NCBI GenBank assembly: GCA_030836705.1
Contig: JAUPLZ010000290.1
Span: forward strand, 1 to 10,831
Direction of reading: 5' to 3'
DNA length: 10,831 bases
Source: Campylobacterota bacterium
GTDB taxonomy: Bacteria > Campylobacterota > Campylobacteria > Campylobacterales > SZUA-545
The first letter of the stretch is position 1. Each line of letters starts with the position of its first letter. Shown one piece after another: positions 6,828 to 10,831 of the stretch. The notes below the pieces were generated by a model. It ran no database searches. It saw only the letters and a program-made list of their open reading frames with translations, and was not told the origin of the DNA. The position numbers were made by a program, and so were the translations under genes.

Positions 6828-8357
6828 GTTTGTCAATCTATCTCTCATTAGCAAATAGCTATTAAGAGCCGCTACATACGCCCTAGCGGATGCCATCATG
6901 GTGTCTATGCTCAATCCATGTCCCATGATAGCCGGTTTTTTATCGTCAAATTTTACTTTTACAACCACTTTTGCCAAAGCATCCTTACCCTCTGTAACTG
7001 CCTCAACTTTATAATCTTTTAGCTTGCCTTCATATCCGCTTACTCTATCAATAGCCTTAAAAATAGCATCAATCGTACCGTCTCCTATAGCCGCATCCGT
7101 AAAAATTTTGTTATCGAACTTTATACTAACGGATGCGCTTGGGATTCCTTCGCTACAATCGGATATCTGCAACTTTATAAGCTCATAAATTTGAGGCGTT
7201 TCCGATGTCTCATCAGAAACTATCATTCTGATATCGTCATCAAAAATCTCTTTTTTCTTATCGGCAAGCGCTTTAAATCTAGCAAACGCCTTTTGAAAAT
7301 CTTCATCGCCGATAGATATTCCTAGTTCCATAAGCTTATCTTTAAAAGCGTGGCTACCGGAAAGCTTGCCTAGCGTAAGTTTGTTTTTCTCAAGCCCAAT
7401 ATCTTCTGCTCGCATAATCTCATATGTTTCTCTAAATTTCAAAACACCGTCTTGATGAATTCCGCTCTCGTGAGAGAATGCATTTTTCCCGACTATTGCT
7501 TTGTTTGGCTGCGGTTCAATTCCGGTAATATTTGCAACCATTCTGCTTGCAGAATAAATCTCTTTTGTGTTTATATTGGTTTTTATTCCATTAAATAAAT
7601 CATTTCTGGTCTTAATAGTCATAACTATCTCTTCAAGCGCCGCATTTCCTGCTCTCTCGCCAAGTCCGTTTACAGTACACTCAACCTGTCTTGCACCGTT
7701 TAAAACAGCACTTAAAGAGTTTGCAGTAGCAAGCCCTAAATCATTATGGCAATGCACAGAAATAATGGCTCTATTATTTACAGCCGTCACTATCTCTTTT
7801 ACAAAATTTCCATATTCAGATGGTATGCTATAACCAACAGTATCTGGAAGATTTATCGTCTTTGCACCTGCATTAATTACCGCATCAATAATCTCTTTTA
7901 AAAACCCTATCTCGCTTCTTGTTGCATCTTCACAGCTAAACTCAACATCATCAACAAAAGTTTTAGCATATTCAACTGCTCTTACTGCTCTTTTTATAAC
8001 CTCATCGGGCTTCATTCCAAGCTTATATTCCATATGAATAGGACTTGTGGCAATAAATGTGTGAATTCTGTTTTTTGGCGCTTTTGCCACTGCTTCACCG
8101 GCTGCTTTTATATCTTTTTCTACAGCTCTTGCGAGTGAGCAAATCTGCGAATTTTTAACAATAGAGGCTATGCTTGACACAGCGTCAAAATCCCCAGGAC
8201 TAGCAACTGCAAATCCAGCCTCTATAACATCAACACCAAGCCTCTCAAGCAAAAGTGCTATCTTTATCTTTTCATCGGTGGTCATAGACGCACCGGGTGA
8301 TTGCTCTCCGTCACGAAGAGTCGTATCAAAAATTTTTATAAAATTTGAATTCATCAT
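6807..8357 (-). CDS. leuA: 2-isopropylmalate synthase
   Basis: LeuA condenses acetyl-CoA with 2-oxoisovalerate to give 2-isopropylmalate, the first committed step of leucine synthesis. This 516-residue protein has the TIM-barrel start DTTLRDGEQSPG (11-22, metal-binding Asp11), the metal-binding HCHND at 202-206 and the following GLGERAGNAALEE segment. It also has the C-terminal LeuA regulatory domain with GDGTIDA and GHGLSIDTMMASARAYVAALN-type elements, which in the family bind leucine for feedback inhibition. Length and C-terminal domain fit bacterial LeuA; citramalate synthase is a less likely alternative. The ATG is preceded by AAAGGAGAG, and its first 4 nt overlap the pssA stop (ATGA), indicating translational coupling. 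An ATG-ATG doublet leaves the exact first residue open by one. It is the last gene of the ftsH-psd-pssA-leuA operon. Confidence 0.96.
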   Translation of the reverse strand: MMNSNFIKIFDTTLRDGEQSPGASMTTDEKIKIALLLERLGVDVIEAGFAVASPGDFDAVSSIASIVKNSQICSLARAVEKDIKAAGEAVAKAPKNRIHTFIATSPIHMEYKLGMKPDEVIKRAVRAVEYAKTFVDDVEFSCEDATRSEIGFLKEIIDAVINAGAKTINLPDTVGYSIPSEYGNFVKEIVTAVNNRAIISVHCHNDLGLATANSLSAVLNGARQVECTVNGLGERAGNAALEEIVMTIKTRNDLFNGIKTNINTKEIYSASRMVANITGIEPQPNKAIVGKNAFSHESGIHQDGVLKFRETYEIMRAEDIGLEKNKLTLGKLSGSHAFKDKLMELGISIGDEDFQKAFARFKALADKKKEIFDDDIRMIVSDETSETPQIYELIKLQISDCSEGIPSASVSIKFDNKIFTDAAIGDGTIDAIFKAIDRVSGYEGKLKDYKVEAVTEGKDALAKVVVKVKFDDKKPAIMGHGLSIDTMMASARAYVAALNSYLLMRDRLTNKECDHI

Positions 8358-9079
8358 CTCTCCTTTGAAGCTAATCTTGTAATAATTGTATAAAAATATC
8401 TAACCACACCATAAAGGGCATATATTGTTATTATTGCGCATAGGGCTTCTACAGGGTAGATAAAAATCGTCGATAGCGTAACAATAAGAACTATAAGCCC
8501 TTTTACAAAATTTGCTCTACTAAAATCTATCTTTTTAAAGCTCGGATATCTAACATTTGAAACCATCAAAATAGAGCTGCAAAATCCCAAAATAACCAAT
8601 ATCAAACTATACTCTTGCAAAACAGGATATTCATTAAAAATTAATATCCAAGTAATGACAAGCAAGGCAGAAGCCGGAATAGGCAACCCTATAAAAACAT
8701 TCGGATCGGTATCAGAGCTCATTACATTAAACCTAGCGAGTCTTACGGCTCCAAAAATAGCATAAAGCGCCACTACCGTTATTCCAAACCTTCCAAAATC
8801 AGCCGCATACGAAAAATAAAGCAAAAGCGCAGGTGCTACCCCAAATGCAATAACATCCGCAAGCGAATCAAACTCTCCGCCAAATTTACTTGTCGTATGG
8901 GTAATTCTAGCAACTCTTCCGTCTAGTGCGTCAAAAATAGTCGCCAACGCTATTAACCAAGCGGCTTTTTCATAGTTCCCGACTGTAGCATTAATAATAC
9001 TAACAATACCAAGAAAAATACTTGCCGCCGTAAATAAGTTTGGAAAGACATATAAAAAATTTATTCTATTTTTATCCAT
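8354..9079 (-). CDS. pssA: CDP-diacylglycerol-serine O-phosphatidyltransferase (phosphatidylserine synthase)
   Basis: PssA makes phosphatidylserine from CDP-diacylglycerol and serine in the inner membrane, the precursor of phosphatidylethanolamine. The 241-residue protein carries the complete CDP-alcohol phosphatidyltransferase motif: Asp50, Asp53-Gly54, Ala57-Arg58, Gly67, Asp71 and Asp75, with correct spacing. Several membrane helices follow, with the later ones at about 85-105, 130-150, 155-175 and 190-235. This is the integral-membrane type II enzyme, as in Bacillus and Helicobacter, not the peripheral E. coli PLD-type. The start overlaps the upstream psd-like stop by one base (TAATG) and the stop overlaps the leuA start by 4 nt, so it sits in the middle of a tightly coupled operon. 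The psd-like neighbour would be the expected next enzyme in the pathway, but see that entry. Confidence 0.95.
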   Translation of the reverse strand: MDKNRINFLYVFPNLFTAASIFLGIVSIINATVGNYEKAAWLIALATIFDALDGRVARITHTTSKFGGEFDSLADVIAFGVAPALLLYFSYAADFGRFGITVVALYAIFGAVRLARFNVMSSDTDPNVFIGLPIPASALLVITWILIFNEYPVLQEYSLILVILGFCSSILMVSNVRYPSFKKIDFSRANFVKGLIVLIVTLSTIFIYPVEALCAIITIYALYGVVRYFYTIITRLASKER

Positions 9080-9708
9080 TAGCTATTCTTGTATGTTCCT
9101 ATAATATTTTGTGAAGATTTTACCTTTTCTCCGACATCAATAAAAAGAGTGGTGGAATAAGGCAATTCCATCTCTATTGTTCCGCAATAAATAAATCCGA
9201 CCCTTTGACCATGCTTTATTGTTTCATCAATTTTTGCACCAAATTCAACATCATCCGGAAAAATCTCGGCTCTCATCCTCATCTTAACTTCTCCGATTTG
9301 AACTGTACAGATGCTGTTTAAAATTTTTGATTTTTTCATATCCCCAAAAACAGCCATTCCGTATTTTCTATCTATATCAAGCACTTTAGCACTAAGAGGG
9401 GATCTTATAATATGTGTATCAAAAATAGAGTTTCTTATTTTTACAACCACTCTTGATTTATCTTCTTGCAACTCTATTGATTCAATAGTACCATCTATAG
9501 GCGATATGATAGAGTCGGCAGAATCATCAATTGCCTCAACTTCCGGATTTCTAAAAAAATAAACGCTGAAGACAGATAAAATAAAAAATATAAATTGGCA
9601 AAAATCACAAAAATCAAAAAATGTAAAAAATAAAAAAATTCCAAATATAGAAGCTATATACCCATACCCTTCTTTTGCTATTATGTTTATGTTTTTATAA
9701 GATTGCAT
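9079..9708 (-). CDS. Phosphatidylserine decarboxylase-family protein with Gly-Thr at the self-cleavage site
   Basis: This 209-residue protein has the build of the short PSD-A type phosphatidylserine decarboxylases. Two hydrophobic segments (about 17-31 and 38-52) lead into FFRNPE (51-56, family FFRDPER), then SPIDG (69-73), a THIIRSP stretch with His99 (family VHxNRxP), and an RVGFIYCGTIEMELP-like C-terminal block (about 168-182). In active enzymes the last block reads FGS: cleavage before that serine turns it into the pyruvoyl cofactor. Here the position is Thr177 (codon ACA at 9180-9178). Asp72 and His99 are retained. Decarboxylation of phosphatidylserine to phosphatidylethanolamine is therefore plausible from context but unproven. 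As I recall, Helicobacter and Campylobacter have a comparable gene between ftsH and pssA and a separate canonical psd elsewhere. I withhold the symbol psd for this reason. It lies 2 nt after ftsH and overlaps pssA by 1 nt. Confidence 0.85.
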   Translation of the reverse strand: MQSYKNINIIAKEGYGYIASIFGIFLFFTFFDFCDFCQFIFFILSVFSVYFFRNPEVEAIDDSADSIISPIDGTIESIELQEDKSRVVVKIRNSIFDTHIIRSPLSAKVLDIDRKYGMAVFGDMKKSKILNSICTVQIGEVKMRMRAEIFPDDVEFGAKIDETIKHGQRVGFIYCGTIEMELPYSTTLFIDVGEKVKSSQNIIGTYKNS

Positions 9709-9710
9709 CT

Positions 9711-10831
9711 TTACTCTTTTTTATCATGTTCGCTGCTTGGCTTTTGCTCCGCTTCAAACTCATCACTTTTTTCTCTTGAGATACCGCTTTTAGCTTCAAA
9801 CTCTTGTATAATTTCCCGAACTCTATCACCGCTCATAACTTCAATATCTAAAAGTTCTTTTGTAATCATTTCTACTGTTTCGCTGTAAATTCTAAGGTTA
9901 TTCTTTACGGCTTCATATCTATCGTTTAAAAACTTCTTGATATACTCATCGCTTTGCTCAGCCATGCTTTCGCTATAATCTTTTCCAGAGCCAAACTGAG
10001 GTCCTAAAAACGAGCTTCTTTGTTTTTCTAGCACCATCAATCCTGCAACTTCACTCATACCGTAATAGTTTATCATAGCCTTTACTATATCAGTAGCTCT
10101 TTCTAGGTCGTTTCCTGCACCTGTTGAGATTTCTTTTATAAATATCTCTTCGGCTGCACGACCGCCCAACAGAACATCAATTTCGGCAACAAGCTCATGT
10201 CTTTGCATTAAATACTTATTCTCTTCGGGCGTATTTAATGTATAGCCCAGTGCTGCCAATCCTCTTGGAACTATCGAAACTTTATTTACTTTTTTTGCGC
10301 CTTTTGTAATTTCGGCTATTAACGCATGACCGCTCTCATGATATGCAACTATTTTTTTCTCTTTCGGCGAAATAGTTCTTGATTTTTTTTCTAATCCGGC
10401 TATTGATCTCTCAACTGCTTCTTTTAAATCACTCTGCCCTACTTCTTTTTTATCTTTTCTTCCGGCAAGCAAAGAGGCTTCATTTATTATATTTGCAAGA
10501 TCCGCACCGGCTAATCCCGCAGTTATTTTTGCCAAATCTTCTAAATCTATATCTTTGGCTGTTTTTATGTTTTTGACATGAACCTTTAAAATCTCTAATC
10601 GACCCTTAAAATCAGGCTTATCTACTAGCACCTGCCTATCAAATCTTCCTGGTCTTAAAAGCGCAGCATCCAAAATCTCCGGTCTATTTGTAGCAGCTAG
10701 TATTATAACCGGTGATTCACTTCCAAAACCATCCATTTCTGCAAGAAGCTGGTTTAGGGTCTGCTCTCTCTCATCATTTCCGCCAAATCCGCTTGCAGCT
10801 CTGCTTTTTCCAAGTGCATCAAGCTCATCAA
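9711..10831 (-). CDS. ftsH: ATP-dependent zinc metalloprotease FtsH, C-terminal part (5' end outside the window)
   Basis: FtsH is a hexameric inner-membrane AAA+ protease that degrades misfolded membrane proteins and regulatory proteins. The frame stays open to the right edge, so about 372 C-terminal residues are visible; the transmembrane N-terminus and Walker A lie outside. The visible part begins at the Walker B acidic pair (DELDALG, family DEIDAVG), continues with the DEREQTLNQLLAEMDGF segment, then the second region of homology with the arginine finger (ATNRPEILDAALLRPGRFDR). The zinc site HESGH is encoded at 10340-10326 and the third ligand Asp (GNDLERAT) near 10109-10107. The tail is charged and hydrophilic, ending in Lys-Lys-Glu. 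An internal ATG at 10736 is not a true start because the conserved AAA+ sequence continues upstream. It is the first visible gene of the operon with the psd-like gene, pssA and leuA. Confidence 0.97.
   Translation of the reverse strand, partial: DELDALGKSRAASGFGGNDEREQTLNQLLAEMDGFGSESPVIILAATNRPEILDAALLRPGRFDRQVLVDKPDFKGRLEILKVHVKNIKTAKDIDLEDLAKITAGLAGADLANIINEASLLAGRKDKKEVGQSDLKEAVERSIAGLEKKSRTISPKEKKIVAYHESGHALIAEITKGAKKVNKVSIVPRGLAALGYTLNTPEENKYLMQRHELVAEIDVLLGGRAAEEIFIKEISTGAGNDLERATDIVKAMINYYGMSEVAGLMVLEKQRSSFLGPQFGSGKDYSESMAEQSDEYIKKFLNDRYEAVKNNLRIYSETVEMITKELLDIEVMSGDRVREIIQEFEAKSGISREKSDEFEAEQKPSSEHDKKE

Noticed and set aside
9595..9625. Short tandem repeat encoding Asp-Phe-Cys twice in the psd-like protein
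   Set aside because: It is only two copies of a T-rich unit between two hydrophobic segments. Two cysteines so close to the membrane are curious but too little to suggest a metal site.

Overview
The window looks like chromosomal DNA of a free-living member of the Campylobacterota (formerly Epsilonproteobacteria). A Sulfurimonas-like organism is my best guess, but the genus is inference. The evidence is the AT-rich sequence and AGA-rich arginine codons, plus two gene neighbourhoods that I remember from Campylobacter and Helicobacter: serS followed by a large membrane-anchored TPR protein (the pflB locus), and ftsH followed by a phosphatidylserine-decarboxylase-like gene and pssA. No rRNA, tRNA, IS element, prophage gene or CRISPR array was seen.

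Layout from left to right. Positions 1-195 hold no convincing gene, but there is an extended -10 promoter candidate near 128-136. Positions 196-724 (+) hold a two-gene overlapping unit encoding DUF4160 and DUF2442 proteins, a small accessory-type pair resembling a toxin-antitoxin module. A hairpin terminator at 777-803 separates it from a convergent EamA/DMT-family transporter at 834-1721 (-). A 54 bp divergent promoter region follows. A plus-strand operon then runs der (GTPase Der, ribosome assembly), serS (seryl-tRNA synthetase) and a 783-residue TPR membrane protein that I assign as a probable PflB, a flagellar motor scaffold protein. These genes are 12 and 13 nt apart.

From 6807 to the right edge everything lies on the minus strand in one very tight operon read from right to left: ftsH (5' end outside the window), a psd-like gene, pssA and leuA. 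The junctions are a 2 nt gap, a 1 nt overlap and a 4 nt overlap. This couples a membrane AAA+ protease, phosphatidylserine synthesis, a PSD-family protein and the first step of leucine synthesis. The pflB and leuA reading frames converge and their stop codons overlap within 4 nt.

Most of the window is ordinary housekeeping content. Three points deserve a second look. First, the psd-like protein has Gly-Thr where the family has the Gly-Ser self-cleavage site that creates the pyruvoyl group, so its assignment as an active decarboxylase is doubtful. Second, the TPR protein is probably an unrecognised PflB. Third, the DUF4160-DUF2442 pair is a compact two-gene unit of unknown function. I found no clearly novel multi-gene system.
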